Positions 51,724 through 63,640 of a DNA stretch of 64,000 nucleotides are shown one piece after another (positions within the stretch are counted from its first letter, which is position 1; each line of letters begins with the position of its first letter). The notes below the pieces were generated by a model that saw only the letters and a program-made list of their open reading frames with translations, had not been told where the DNA came from and searched no databases. The stretch comes from Antilocapra americana. Lineage: Eukaryota > Chordata > Mammalia > Artiodactyla > Antilocapridae. The position numbers were made by a program, and so were the translations under genes. Location: positions 2,974,000 through 3,037,999 of the forward strand of contig ML664662.1 of the NCBI GenBank assembly GCA_007570785.1, given 5' to 3'.

Positions 51724-52186
51724 CCTACTTTATTCTTTAACTGAGCTGTTTATTATTATTATTTTTTTTAGTTTTGAGAGTTCTTTATATATTCTGGATA
51801 CAAGACCTATATTGGATATTTGACTTACAAATATTTTCTCTCAGACTGTAGCTTGTCTCTTCATTTTCTTGCAGAGTAAGAGTTTTAAATTTTGATCAAG
51901 TTCTTTTTGTGGATTACACTGTTACTGCTATATTTACAAACTCTTTGCTAACCCAATGTCACAAAGATTTCCTATGTCTTTTGAAAACTTTATAGCCTTA
52001 TAAATTACATTTAGATCTATGATCCATTTTGAGATGTCTAAGGTAAAGGGTTTAGGTTTGGGGGGTCAGTTGGGATATAAGGATGTACTGCTTCCTTTTT
52101 ATGAAGAGCTCTCTATGTCCTTGGTCATATCTAATTTGCTGAAGAATCCAAAAAATCCTTTTATATTAATGTCCCTGGAGTGCTTC
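51724..52186 (-). mobile_element. Old L1M 3' UTR, part 2
   Basis: GAGAGTTCTTTATATATTCT, GGATACAAGACCTATATTGG and TCTATGATCCATTTTGAGAT continue the element of 49765-50489. Confidence 0.75.
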
Positions 52187-52198
52187 ATAAACTATAAG

Positions 52199-52414
52199 TG
52201 AAACAAAGTCTCTCAGTCACGTCTGACTCTTTGTGACCCCATGGACCGACCCCATGGACCTTAGCTTACCAGGCTCCTCTGTCCATGGGATTTTCCAGGC
52301 AAGCGTACTAGAATGGGATGCCATTTCCTTCTCCAGGGTATCTTCCTGACTCAGGGATTGAACCTAGGTCTCCTGCGTTGCAGGGAGACACTTTATCATC
52401 TGAGCCACTATATC
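52199..52414 (-). mobile_element. Bov-tA SINE with 13-bp tandem duplication
   Basis: Reverse-oriented. GACCCCATGGACC is doubled in tandem (52235-52247 and 52248-52260). Target duplication CATAAACTATAA / CATATACTATAA. Confidence 0.92.
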
Positions 52415-52426
52415 ATATACTATAAA

Positions 52427-53479
52427 CCTGTGCCCTATTGTAAAAATGTCTTCTTATGAGGTTTGGATCTGCATAGGAATTGGCAAAAGAAAATAAATCA
52501 GAATTATGAAGTAAACCACCATCAGCTGGCTACTATTATATTCCTCGCCACTCATGAATATGTCAACCACAGAGCACCTGATAATCTGAAAATTACTTTT
52601 TAATTAACAGATGGTAATGGGACTTTGTCAAAATATTGATTTGGGGGTGATTTCTTGCTACCTCACTGCAAAGTATTTGTTCAAGCTTGCAGGCCCTAAG
52701 GGAGATTGTGAAATCAGTGAAGATGATCTTTGACCCCCTCTCCACTCCCTTTCCCACCATACCCTTTCAACTGAGGCATATGAAGAAGGTAGACATGGTC
52801 CTACATGAAGACCAAAATAGGACCAAAATTCTGAACCAGAGCGTGAAATGCTGATCATCAAATTCAAGTGTAATCTCTCTTCTCTGTTGTCTTATAAACC
52901 GTATTTCCACTGAAGTCATTCTTCTGTTAATCATTTACTCTGGCAGTTGTTGATTTTAAGCAGAGCCTAGGGTTTTTCAGAGCTTAGATAGGGATAAAAA
53001 TCTCAAGTTTTCAAGCCTGGGGCTTTTTATTTTGTGATCTGGTAAATTTCAGCATTAGAAAACAAGATTGGAAAATTCACACGAAATTCAGGAGGTAGAA
53101 AAAGGTTAAATAAATCTGATCCAACCTTTATGTCAATGGCAGATGAGATGCAAAAGGTGAGGTTATCTTTCAAGAGTGCACTTTTGTTTACTCAAGCTCC
53201 CACCCAGAATCCTACAGCCTTCTCTTCCCCCATAGGCTGATTCCAATTCCTCCCCTTGGAAGCATAGAGGTCAAGCTGCGCATGAAGGAGATTTATTAGC
53301 AGTCCAGAGGCTATCAGGCATTAAGAAAACAGAGAAATCACAGAGGTTCAAAGTTTACCACTGTCTCAACAATCATCCGTGATGCTCCCTAGGACAGCCA
53401 ATTCCTTCTAGAGTTTGAGTGATGTGGGGCCCCTGTGAGGCTATGGGGATCACTTTACTGCTGCTCAGGACTTGGCTTA
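52427..53479. other. Repeat-poor block 9.3-10.4 kb upstream of OTC
   Basis: About 1 kb between two SINEs with no element that I recognise. It holds the liver-factor motif cluster listed next. Confidence 0.5.
52619..52938. promoter_or_regulatory. Candidate OTC distal liver enhancer
   Basis: Seen in sequence: GGGACTTTG (52619-52627, reverse of the HNF4 core CAAAGTCC); AAATATTGATTT (52631-52642, fits the FOXA consensus); TTGTGAAAT (52706-52714, fits the C/EBP consensus TKNNGNAAK); TGATCTTTGACCC (52724-52736, a strong DR1, reverse GGGTCAAAGATCA, HNF4/COUP-TF type); GTTAATCATTTAC (52926-52938, HNF1-like, one base off the palindromic consensus). It lies 9.5-9.9 kb upstream of the OTC ATG. The established mammalian OTC enhancer sits roughly 9-11 kb upstream and works through HNF4 and C/EBP-beta. 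The assignment is inference from motif content and distance. Confidence 0.6.
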
Positions 53480-53489
53480 GAAGCACTTT

Positions 53490-53634
53490 ATTGGATTTCC
53501 CCGGAGATCCAGTGGTTAGGACTCTGTGCTTCCACTGCCTGGGGCATGGGTTCGATCCCTGGTCAGGGAACTAAGATCCCATGTGCTTCGAGGTGTGACC
53601 AAAAAAAAACAAAGAAAACAACAACAAAACCAAA
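53490..53634 (+). mobile_element. CHR-type SINE
   Basis: Forward. Target duplication AGAAGCACT(T) at 53480-53489 and 53635-53643. Confidence 0.9.
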
Positions 53635-54101
53635 AGAAGCACTGTCCCAATAATATCCACAGGGATATTCTCTCCTGAGCTTAGGACATATATACTGTAT
53701 GTTCTCAAAAATTACAGCTTAGTGAATGATTTCCATGCCCATTTCTAGTTCTTGGTGAAAGCTATAATCACCTTTGTGGTTGGTGTCTCCCTCTAGATAG
53801 TACTTGGAAAATTCACTTGACCTGATTATCATTGTATTTGGCCACCTCTGCTAAGGAAGGGCTCTGTCCTCGCCTTAAGCCAACAGGAAATTGTAGCCTT
53901 CTTCTCTTAAGGCTACTCCACTGGTAATAATTCTGTGGCTTCTAAAGATGGGACCTACCCAGCATCCAGAAGATTAACTATGAGAATCATGCCTCCAAAA
54001 CAGGAAAGAAACAAGCCCTTTTCCTGGAATTTTTCTGAGTATTTGGCATCTAGGTCGTGGGGATTGGGCATTTACCGATACTGATTTCATTCCTTCTGCA
54101 T

Positions 54102-54221
54102 TTTTTTTTACATTTTTGCCTCCTAGCAAGTGGGAGTTCTTAGTTCCAGACCAGGGATTGAACCTATGCCCCCTACGGTGGAAATGAAGAGCCTTAACCA
54201 TTGGACCACCAGGGAAGTCCC
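54102..54221 (-). mobile_element. CHR-type SINE
   Basis: Reverse-oriented: GTTCTTAGTTCCAGACCAGG, ACCATTGGACCACCAGGGAA. Confidence 0.88.
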
Positions 54222-54296
54222 TCATCCTCCAGCATTCATTAACTGGAGTTCATGGATTCCCAGGTCATCCTCAGTTGTTACAGTGTGTTTCTACTA

Positions 54297-54502
54297 GTGC
54301 TCAGTTTCTCAGTGTTGTCCCACTCTTTGTGACCCCATGGACTGTAACCCACCAGGCTCCTCTGTCTATGGGATTTTTCCAGGCAAGAATACTGGAGCAG
54401 GTTGCCATTTCCTCCTCCAGGGGATCTTCCCCACCCAGGAATTGAACCCATGTCTCCTGCATTGGCAGGCAGATTCTTTACCACTGCACCACCTGGGAAG
54501 CC
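54297..54502 (-). mobile_element. Bov-tA SINE
   Basis: Reverse-oriented: GTGCTCAGTTTCTCAGTGTT at the left, TGGCAGGCAGATTCTTTACC near the head. Confidence 0.9.
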
Positions 54503-54589
54503 CATGTTATTACTAAGGAATAAGCAAATCACCTGGGAAACAATAGAAGGAGAATGAATCTAGGGATGTGGGAGTGATTCCGTTTCTGT

Positions 54590-54770
54590 TGGAGAGCTCT
54601 TTGTTGTGAGCAAATTTCTCTCTAAGCCTCAATTTCCCCTTTCTTTAACTGATGGTACCAGCAGCCTCATCCCTTTGTTTTGTTAAGATGAAGTGTGGTA
54701 ATGGATATAGGGTCCTGTAGTACAGTACCTTGCTCAGTTTTTAATAAATGTTAGCTGTTACTAGTTACTA
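54590..54770 (+). mobile_element. MIR SINE
   Basis: AAATTTCTCTCTAAGCCTCA, GTAGTACAGTACCTTGCTCA and TTAATAAATGTTAGCTGTTA match the MIR 3' half. Confidence 0.65.
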
Positions 54771-55720
54771 GCATCAGTAAATGTGGTGAGAGCCCCCACG
54801 CCTGCCCTAGTTGTTGCCTCATGATTTTCGCTTTCCTAAATGGAAGTGTGGAGGTGCCCTCCTTTTTTTCATTGCTGTCCTCTAAACTAATCAGAAATAA
54901 GAAAGAAACAAAAACAGTGTTTCTCAGTGAGGACCTGTGACGTGTTGTCTTATCTCTTTCCCCTTTCCCCTTAAATGAAGTAAAAACCAGGGACTTATTC
55001 ACCCACAGTACTTCAACTGCCTAACTATTCAGGTTTCTAATCTTTTATCATCTGATAGTATTTTCCTTCTGAAACCCTACCAGGCTAACCAGTCTATCCC
55101 ATTTGAGATGGAAGGGAGATAAAGGAATTACTGATTACTAAGTGCTTTGAAGATATGAAGGACTCTCTAAATGCCAAGAGTCATTATTGCCTTCCAGTAT
55201 AACAAAATGGTATCATAAAAATGGTTCATAAAATCTCTTTGCTACCATGGGTCCTACTCTTTTTTGCCAGTTAAAATTTACAACTATCGCCTGTTTGTTC
55301 AAGGCCACGAGGGACATGAAAACAAGCCCGTCATTTTCTAAAGTTGGTGTCAGTGTCCCTAATCAATTGAACATAAAATGACTCTAGAGATGTGAGCAGA
55401 TTCATTTTGCATCGTCCATATCAGAATAACACATCATGATTATCTTCCATTTCTAATGACATTAGTGACTCTTTCCTCACCTGCTCTTTGTCTGCAATGA
55501 ATGTGCTGTCCACATTTCTTCGGCAAGTGTTTGTTAGTTTATATCACTACCTGGTGTTTCCTATGCACCCTGCTTCAGAGCAGCAGGGAAGTGGACAGAG
55601 AGAGGAAATCATCCAGGTAACCTTGGATTAGGTCAAGGACAGAATAAATGCATTATTGAGTTTAGAAGACACTGATTAATCAACTTATAGAAAAGCTATT
55701 TGCTAATTTTCCTATTGTGA
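54771..55720. other. OTC upstream region, no recognised element
   Basis: Nothing identified. Confidence 0.35.
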
Positions 55721-55727
55721 TACCTAT

Positions 55728-55938
55728 GTGTGTGTGTGTGTGCTTGATTGCTCAGTTGTGTACAGCTCTTTGCAACACCATGGACTGTAGCCTGCCAGGC
55801 TTCTCTGTCAATGGGATTCTCCAGGCAAGAATATTGCAATGGATTGCCATTTCCTACTCCAGGGGATCTTCCCGAACCCGCATCTCCTCTGTCTCCTGCA
55901 TTGGCAAGCAGATTCTTCACCACTGAGCCACCTGGGAT
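55728..55938 (-). mobile_element. Bov-tA SINE
   Basis: Reverse-oriented with a short (GT)n at the left. Confidence 0.9.
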
Positions 55939-55952
55939 AGGACAGCTTTTAA

Positions 55953-56140
55953 AAAAAAATTTTTATTGAAGTATAGTTGATTTATAATGTTGTGTTAGTT
56001 TCAGGTGTATAGAAAAGTGATTCATATATATGTATATAAAATATATATTTTCAGGTTATTAAAAGATATTAAATATAGTTCTCTATGCTTTACAGTAGGT
56101 TCTTGTTGGTTATCTATTTTATATAGAGTGGTTTAAACTA
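55953..56140 (-). mobile_element. L1 3' UTR fragment
   Basis: TTTATTGAAGTATAGTTGAT, GTGTTAGTTTCAGGTGTATA and GTAGGTTCTTGTTGGTTATC are reverse-oriented L1 3' UTR phrases. Severely 5'-truncated. Confidence 0.8.
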
Positions 56141-57211
56141 TCCAAGTATAATTGCCTTACCTGGAAGCCCACCTATTTCTTTGTGTTTGGGGAAGACTAG
56201 GGACTTAAGTAGAATTTGACAAATGAATAATACATGTGGCATGATGCAAAGAACTGGGTTTCCATTAGAAGCTCTGAACATATTTACAACCCAGGATACA
56301 GGGTTGTTTTGGAACCAAATTCATATAAAAGTATTTAATGATTTTGAAATTGATTACAATTTTCAAATCCTTCTGTGATTCTATTTTTATCCCAACACTG
56401 CCCTTTGATTTGACAAAGTAATGTTGGCACCTGACACTATTCCTTAACTTTATTACGTGAGTATAATTAAAAGTTATTTGCATTCAGTTATTTGCTTATC
56501 TGCTTCTTTGATTGTGCTTTCTCTTTTCATCAATACCAATTTTAGCTTCATTTAATCAAAGTGGTGAAATAATTAGATAGATAAGAGATTTAAAGTAAAA
56601 CTGATGATTCAACCTTGATAAGACCCTAAGGCCTCTTGGAATATTAACTTCCTTTATCACTGCTTCCCCTAAGGTTCACCTTGATTTTTATATACATTTT
56701 AACTTGGATGGGATTGCGGGGTGGGGGATGGGAGGGAGACGGGTACTGAGGGAGCTGTTGAAATAAAAATGAAATGTCAAAAGGCAAGTAAGGTCAAAAT
56801 GCTTCAATATCTACTATTATAAGAGGAATTCTATACATATTATGACTTGTTGACATATGTAGAACTTTCATATACAATGAAAAACAGTGTCAAAAATGAT
56901 CCTCTAAAACTACTCATTAGAGAAAAGGAAAGATGTTCGATTCTGCCTTTATTAAACTTTTAATGTAAGCATAGCACCTTTCTTACTAGATTCTTGAGAG
57001 ATCTGAGATCATATAGTGTTAGACACAGATGGACCATGAATACCTTAGTCCAGCTCTCTCCTCCAGAGGACCAATGAGGTACACTGATTTTTCTCAAAAT
57101 CCAGTAATGGAGGGAAAAAGAGAGAAACCAAGTGAGGGAATGAGAAATAGAAAACAGCTTGTGGACTCCTAGTAAAAGCTCTTTCCATGATTGAATAGGA
57201 GGAATTTTCAC
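56141..57211. other. OTC upstream region, no recognised element
   Basis: Nothing identified. Confidence 0.35.
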
Positions 57212-57703
57212 TAAGTAAATCCCCTACATATGAACAAGTTCCCTTCTGAGAGTGCATTCATAAATCCAATTTGTTTGTAAGTCCAACATAGGTACCCAAC
57301 TAACACAATCAGCTATACCATACTGTACTGTTATAGGTTTGTAATACTTTTCACACAAGTAATACATAAAAAGCAAACATCAAAAATGAGTAATGTCTAC
57401 CATCTTATCTCCTCACTCCACTCTCTCAATTATTTTCTCTTTCATTTCCATTGTTATCATTTGGCACTTCTTAGCAGTACCAGCTACATCACCACTGCTT
57501 ATATACTTGCTTCCAGACTTCCTGGGCTTGAAATAAGATACTATACTCTATACCGTAATGTACAGTACACAAAAGCACAACCACGCACATAACAATGTAT
57601 ACCACACACGAACACTAACTTACGTAATTAGACATGAGAAGGCACGTTCACATCTTTGAAAGTTTGCAACTTGAAGGTTCATATGTAGGAGACTTACTGT
57701 ACT
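57212..57703. mobile_element. TcMar/Tigger-like non-autonomous DNA transposon
   Basis: Imperfect terminal inverted repeats of about 25 bp: AGTAAATCCCCTACATATGA at the left and, reversed, AGTAAGTCTCCTACATATGA at the right. The internal GTAAGTCCAACATAGGTACC and TAATACTTTTCACACAAGTA are phrases of an old mammalian transposon. TA at the right end fits a mariner-type target. The exact family name is uncertain. Confidence 0.65.
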
Positions 57704-57739
57704 CAGCATCCAAAACCCCTTCCACTTCTCATTGTGTGA

Positions 57740-59180
57740 GTTTTAGCATAGAGCCTTGGTGTTAAAACATTCTCTCCTTCTCTCCACCCCCTGCAAAGTC
57801 AGATCATGAGCACATGATCCAGCAGATTCTCTCACCTGGGGCTTTGAATCTTGAAGGACTAGACTAAAGAAAAGAGCCCGGGAGATGACTCGACAATGCT
57901 GTAATCTACCAGCCTTTCTGGCTGTGTCCAGTGACTTGCACACTCTTGCCATGGTGACTAGACCCATCGGTGGCCGTGGACTACAGCACAGTCAGCAGTA
58001 CCATCCTAACCCCATCTGTTACCTTGCCTACCTTAATCAAGCCTTCCTCTCCAGGCTGTCAATTCTATGAGTTTCCTGATGATTTCCCACTGTTTTTTTT
58101 TTAACCCTAAGAACTCTGACTGATTCAGAAATCAGTACCACAAAGTGAACTGCAGGCAACTGACCCTTGGGGAAAAGTGATAAAAAATTTGGAATGATTA
58201 AACGACGTTGAAACTCCCCCTTAGAAATACAGTGGCAAAACAGCTGCTTAAGCTATTGCTTTTGGCCACCTGGAATGCTGATAGAGAATATGATTTAAGA
58301 ATAGTATGAAGGGCATGAAGAGTTCAATGACAGCCAATGAAATGGTTGCTTCTTATAATGTATGGCTTAATGGTGGGGAAAAGTCATCTGCTTCCACTGA
58401 TCTGAGATGGTCAAAGATAAACTCAGACTTTGGTCTGATCCTGGGTGCTAATGAATTACAGTATCAGTGGTATTCACAACCCTGACAGGTTTCTGGGGTG
58501 CATATTTTGGCATTATTTGGGTTAGACCGAATGCTGGGAAATTGACATGGAAATATATGAGAGGATTTAGAGAATCCTAAGAGTGTTGAACCCTTAAGTT
58601 TCATTGAATCTCCCTTGTCAGCTCAAGAAATCTCCCTTAGCTTGTCTGATGAAACTGTCCTTTTCTTGATTGAAGACATTCTATTACTTAAGGGAGTTGC
58701 CTTGCAAGCTGAAATCAGTTCACTTCATCCTTCTCCACCAACCCCCAAGATTGTCAGATTCCAGCATGGCCCTTGGAGGGGGCTGGCAATGACAAAGTCA
58801 AAGCAAGAGAAGGCCAAACAACTCCCGGATTTCTAGTTTATGTTGAAAAACTCTGGGAAGGTGTGTGAGAATAGAGCCCAAGGATGCTTGATCAAGGATC
58901 AGAAATGTGATTTTGGATTGTCTGGATACAATAATGAAAGATTCACTGCAGATTGAACAGCTATATTGAATCCAAGGGATGAAGAAGGAAAATGCTCCCA
59001 GGTATCAAGCCTTATACCTCCCTGACATTTGACCTGGAGGGAGAGAAGCCCTGAGGCATGGGTCTATTCTGATTCATAAGCACTAGTTAATTTGGCCAGA
59101 TGATTAGGTGCATGGAAGGAATACGATTCAAGATGGGAGACAAGGAAGTCTCAATAAAATTGAGTGGGCTTCTCAAAGGA
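57740..59180 (+). mobile_element. Possible internal region of an ancient LTR element
   Basis: The stretch, including GGCTTAATGGTGGGGAAAAG, GGCCCTTGGAGGGGGCTGGC and CCTGGAGGGAGAGAAGCCCT, gives the impression of a decayed LTR-retrotransposon interior of MaLR or ERVL type. Short fragments are open, but I recognise no protein domain and see no flanking LTR. Low confidence. Confidence 0.3.
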
Positions 59181-59312
59181 AATATTGATGTTCCTTGTGA
59201 TACACACAAAAAAGCAAAAGTCTCTTATGTCTGTCTCATTTATTACTGTATCTGTTTAAAAAATGCTACACTGCATTTTATGTACATAACTATAAACACT
59301 TTCTATATAAAT

Positions 59313-59518
59313 GTTATTTAGTCGCTAAGTTGTGTTTGACTCTTTTGTGACCCCATGGACTGTAGCCCACCATGCTCCTCTGTCCATAGGATTTCCCAGG
59401 CAAGAATACTGGGGTGGGTTGTCATTTCCTTCTCCAAGAGATCATCCCAACCCAGGGATTGAACCTGAGTCTCCTACTTGGCAGGCAGATTCTTTATCAC
59501 TGAGCCACCAGGGAAGCC
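59313..59518 (-). mobile_element. Bov-tA SINE
   Basis: Reverse-oriented, perfect 13-bp target duplication TTTCTATATAAAT at 59300-59312 and 59519-59531. Confidence 0.93.
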
Positions 59519-59531
59519 TTTCTATATAAAT

Positions 59532-60020
59532 AGTAGCTACAAAAAAAATCCTCAACATTGTATTGAGAGAAATACATGCTAAATAAAGTTTAGATATTAA
59601 CAGCACAACGGGTTTAGGTGTTCTATCAGGAAATCATTGATTCGGGCATTCTATTGGGTGGGCTGATTATATTATTTGGCTGTCCAACAGCTGAACCCCT
59701 GATTAGATTTGAGGATCTTAGTCCTGCTTTCTTGTAGAGAGATCTAGAGGGATAAAGGGAACTTCTTAAGATCAGGAAATGGGGAAAGAAGGAAATGAGA
59801 GCGAAAAGACAGAGAACTGGGAATAAAAACCAAATCTCTACTTTTGTCTGACAGTCTTACTGCTGCAGATTACAAAGGATATTTAGGAGGTCATTTGTTA
59901 ATGAAGATTTGTCTTTTTTTAGAGGAGACAGAAAACTGCCTTGTTTTTGAGCCCTTCTGAATATCTAGAAATTCCCAAGTGTGTGAGTCTTAAAAGAAAG
60001 TAGCAGTCCAGTTTCCATCA
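59532..60020. other. OTC upstream region, no recognised element
   Basis: Nothing identified. Confidence 0.35.
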
Positions 60021-60033
60021 AGGAAGCCAAAGT

Positions 60034-60232
60034 AAAAGTAAGTGAAGTCGCTCAGTCATGTCCGACTCTTTGCATCCCCATGGACTGTCCGTCCATGGAA
60101 TTTCCCAGGCAAGAATACTGGAGTGGGTTGCCATTTCCTTCTCCAGGGGATCTCCTCTCCCCAGGGATCGAACCTGGGTCTCCTGCACTGCAGGCAGACG
60201 CTTTACTGTCTAAGCCACCAGGAAAGCCTCCG
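60034..60232 (-). mobile_element. Bov-tA SINE
   Basis: Reverse-oriented. Target duplication about AGGAAGCCAAAG / AGGAAGCAAAGG. Confidence 0.9.
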
Positions 60233-60244
60233 AGGAAGCAAAGG

Positions 60245-61160
60245 AGGCAATATTTCCTGTCCCCAAGTCTTAGCAAAGAGGGTGAACTAGCAGCTGAGCT
60301 AACCTCAGCCAAATGGATGTTCCCATCCAGGATTTTGCTCTCAAGAATGTAACTGAAAGATGAGGGAAGAGATTAGAAGCATAGTAAGAGAAGGTGTCCA
60401 TGCAGCAGTGGTGTCCTAGTCAGATTGCTCCTGTTGGGTAGCTTTCCTTGATCTCTGCCTTTTTTTATGAGCCTCATTCCCCAATCTTCCTGCTGATTCT
60501 CTGCACCAGCTGATAGCCCGTAGTGCGAAGTCTCTACCCAGGAAAGTTGGGAGGGGAAGTAGAGTGAAGTCAGAGTCTCCTGGTTTCCCATGAGATTGCC
60601 TTGGGTTGGCTGTTCCTTGATAGAAATGCATGTTCCTATCAAGGTGACCTATTTTACACCACATTCCTTCCAAGTTCCAATGAACTCTCCATCTCTTTGG
60701 GCCAAGGGAGAGCAACAATTCCAAGGCCTTTGGCCCTGGGTCCTGGCACTATACCTTGTGGTTGTGCCCCAACCCCCTTCCAACCCTTTGAAATTTGTTC
60801 CTTTGTCAATAAACCCATTTCCAATTATTCTAATAAGAAGATTTCACCTGTTTGTCAGAAACCTGACAGACATGCCTTCAAGTATATTTATTTTCTGGTT
60901 AGCTTTGTGCCAAAGAAACCCTACAGTCTTAGCAATCTAGGAGGAGGGGAAAGAAGAAACAAAAGCCCAGAGTTGGGGTCAAAGGTGAAATTTTCAGTCA
61001 CTGGCAGTAAATGAGGCTGAATGTAGCCAAGGGACCCTGTTAGGAAAAAGTTACCGTGTAAAGGCACAGATAAAAATAGTTCAAAATGCTCTTAGAGTCT
61101 TCAAGCCCGGTTCCAATCACAAAGGGCAATGGCAAATAGCTCATGTAAAAGGGAACTTTT
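60245..61160. other. OTC upstream region, possible LTR remnant
   Basis: No family recognised. Frames up to 137 codons lack domains. CTTTGTCAATAAACCCATTT at about 60800 could be an old LTR poly(A) region. Confidence 0.3.
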
Positions 61161-61296
61161 GTTCGCAGAAGGAAATGGCAACCCACTCCAGTATTCTTGC
61201 CTAGAAAATCCTGTAGAGAGAAGCCTGGTGGGCTGCTGTCCGTAGGGTCGCGCAGAGTTGGGCAGGACTGAAGCAACTTAGCAGCAGCAGCAGCAT
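61161..61296 (+). mobile_element. Bov-A SINE, head missing
   Basis: Forward body only (GGAAATGGCAACCCACTCCA, GACTGAAGCAACTTAGCAGC) ending in (GCA)n. The tRNA-like head is absent. Confidence 0.88.
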
Positions 61297-61624
61297 ACAA
61301 TTACTGAACAGTCGGGCCATTCAGTTTTTAATGTCTGGACAGTCATTAAGTCCTCCTTCCCTCCCAGTTCCTATGGTGTTCTGTGCAAATTAAAATGCGC
61401 ATTGGTTCCTCTCCAAGTCTCGCCCAACAGTTTTCTTTCTGTCAGCGGCACAATGTTTGAAATTATGCAGCACGACAAAGCTATTGATCTAGCGCCACCT
61501 AGACACACCAAATCAAACTGCAGAGTTGCCTCCAACTTCATTAATGCAGTAGTGAATTTTAAAAGACTCAGACCATAGAGCAAATAAGGGGAATTTTGTA
61601 TAATGAGGGAAAAAACTTGCTGAA
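61297..61624. other. OTC upstream region, no recognised element
   Basis: Nothing identified. Confidence 0.35.
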
Positions 61625-61780
61625 AGCCAGGCGCTACAGGTTTCTAGCACATTAGGAGTTATTATCCTGGTTTAACAGGTAAAGAATCAGAGGCTAAGAA
61701 TAAGCAACTTGCCCGAATGACTCAGGTAACAAGTGGTAAAGTCAGAATTCAAAACCATGCAATCGCAAGCCTATTTTCTC
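61625..61780 (+). mobile_element. MIR SINE
   Basis: GGAGTTATTATCCTGGTTTA, AATAAGCAACTTGCCCGAAT and GTAACAAGTGGTAAAGTCAG follow the MIR core. Confidence 0.72.
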
Positions 61781-62689
61781 AATTGAGGTGTGTGAGCCTC
61801 CCCTCCCCCACCGAGGGGATGCTCACGATAATCCATCTTGGTGGAGTGCTTAAACCAATATCTGGCACAAACAAGAGTGTCATAATCTAAGGCATTATCA
61901 TCGCATCACATAAACCTTAAAAGTAGTCATCTAGGAAATAACCTAGTCATACAACTACTGTCATATACCCCTCATAATTCTTCTTTTGGAATCATCTCTT
62001 GAGTTAGTCCATGAGTCACAGGAGATCATCAAGTCACTCTTTGTCACCCCAAAGCATATTTTTTTCTTGAAAATCTTTTATATTTTTCATCCATTTAAGT
62101 GCCAATTTGGTCTTCAAAATAAATCTCTTTAATAAATCTAATACAAGTATAGAAATTTAGCCATTTCACTTCCATGGCTTTTTACAAGAACATAACTCAA
62201 GCTCCAGAGTCTCTTCCAAAAGAGTCAAAGCACATTCCCAGCAGTTTCAGCAATGCTAGACCAAGTGACTGCCCAGAGAAGGAGAAATTTCATTTGGATA
62301 TCTAAGTTATGTCTCACATTCCTGCAAAAAAAATAACCATTTTATCAAAGCACAGTGTAATATAGGGAGTCCAGTAACCAGTGTCTAAACTCGGCTTGAT
62401 TACTGGTTCAATAGTTGCTAATAGAATCACTTACAGATCATTAACACGTGTAGAATGATTTAATGATTCCTTGCTTATGAGTCTGGGATGGGAGATGAGC
62501 TCAATGAGGTAAAGAGCCAAACGACGTAGGCTGTTGGCTGGACTTTGCCTTTTATTTTGAATGAGTAGGGAAGCCATTGGAGGGTCTTGAAAAGAGGAAG
62601 GCATATCCCTTAAAAGGATCATTCTGACTCCTGGGTTGTGAAAACTGTTAGGATGGAGGCAGGACACTGATTAAGAAGTGATGTGCAGG
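61781..62689. other. OTC upstream region, part of an unnamed old repeat
   Basis: Mostly unrecognised. About 62540-62680 (GGAAGCCATTGGAGGGTCTT) reads as an old dispersed mammalian repeat that resumes at about 63230 after the two L1 pieces. I cannot name it. Confidence 0.35.
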
Positions 62690-62813
62690 GTATATTTCTG
62701 TTTTGTATCATTGGTATCATTTTATTTTTTAATCCATATATAAGCAATATCATATGATATTTGTCTTTCTATGTCTGGCTTACTTCACCTAGTATGATAA
62801 TCTCTAGGTTCAC
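62690..62813 (-). mobile_element. L1 3' UTR fragment
   Basis: Reverse-oriented L1 phrases CAATATCATATGATATTTGT, CTTACTTCACCTAGTATGAT. It abuts a forward L1 piece at 62814. Confidence 0.75.
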
Positions 62814-63140
<327 letters not shown>

Positions 63141-63640
63141 AGTGACATTTGACTTTAACAGATAATTGATAATGTATGTTATACTCTAGGGCTACAAATA
63201 AAAACTTGGACCATTTAAAAAAAAAAAGAAATGATGGCAGTACTCCAGATGAGAGGTGATGGTATTTTGGAGCAGGGAGGTAATTTTGAAGGTGACAAGA
63301 TACGAGGAGTTTGCAGGTATATTTTGATATTTTGTAGCCAAAAGGAATAATGTAAGTAAAAGGCCCCAATAAGGTATCTGGTATACATTGAAACCAATAA
63401 AAATATACAGTCATTATTACTTTATGCTCACAACTTGTACAGTAGTCAATGGGTAACCAGTTGTGTAAGACTGTTACGAACTAGGATCTTTCAAGACATC
63501 CTTTTCCTTCCTAATATATTTTAATTTTTCCTCAGTAGACAAATGGCATAGTCCCCAGAGTTAGGGTATTGTAGACAGACAAGTATGATTTCAAATCTTG
63601 ACTCATCTATAGGTCATTCCACCCCAAAACAAGGAATTTC
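63141..63640. other. OTC upstream region, no firm element
   Basis: Holds the second half of the unnamed old repeat noted above (AGTACTCCAGATGAGAGGTG). The rest is unrecognised. Confidence 0.3.

Noticed and set aside
60416..61014. Overlapping frames of 102-137 codons upstream of OTC
   Set aside because: They overlap each other on both strands and show no recognisable motif. Likely chance, or an LTR remnant.
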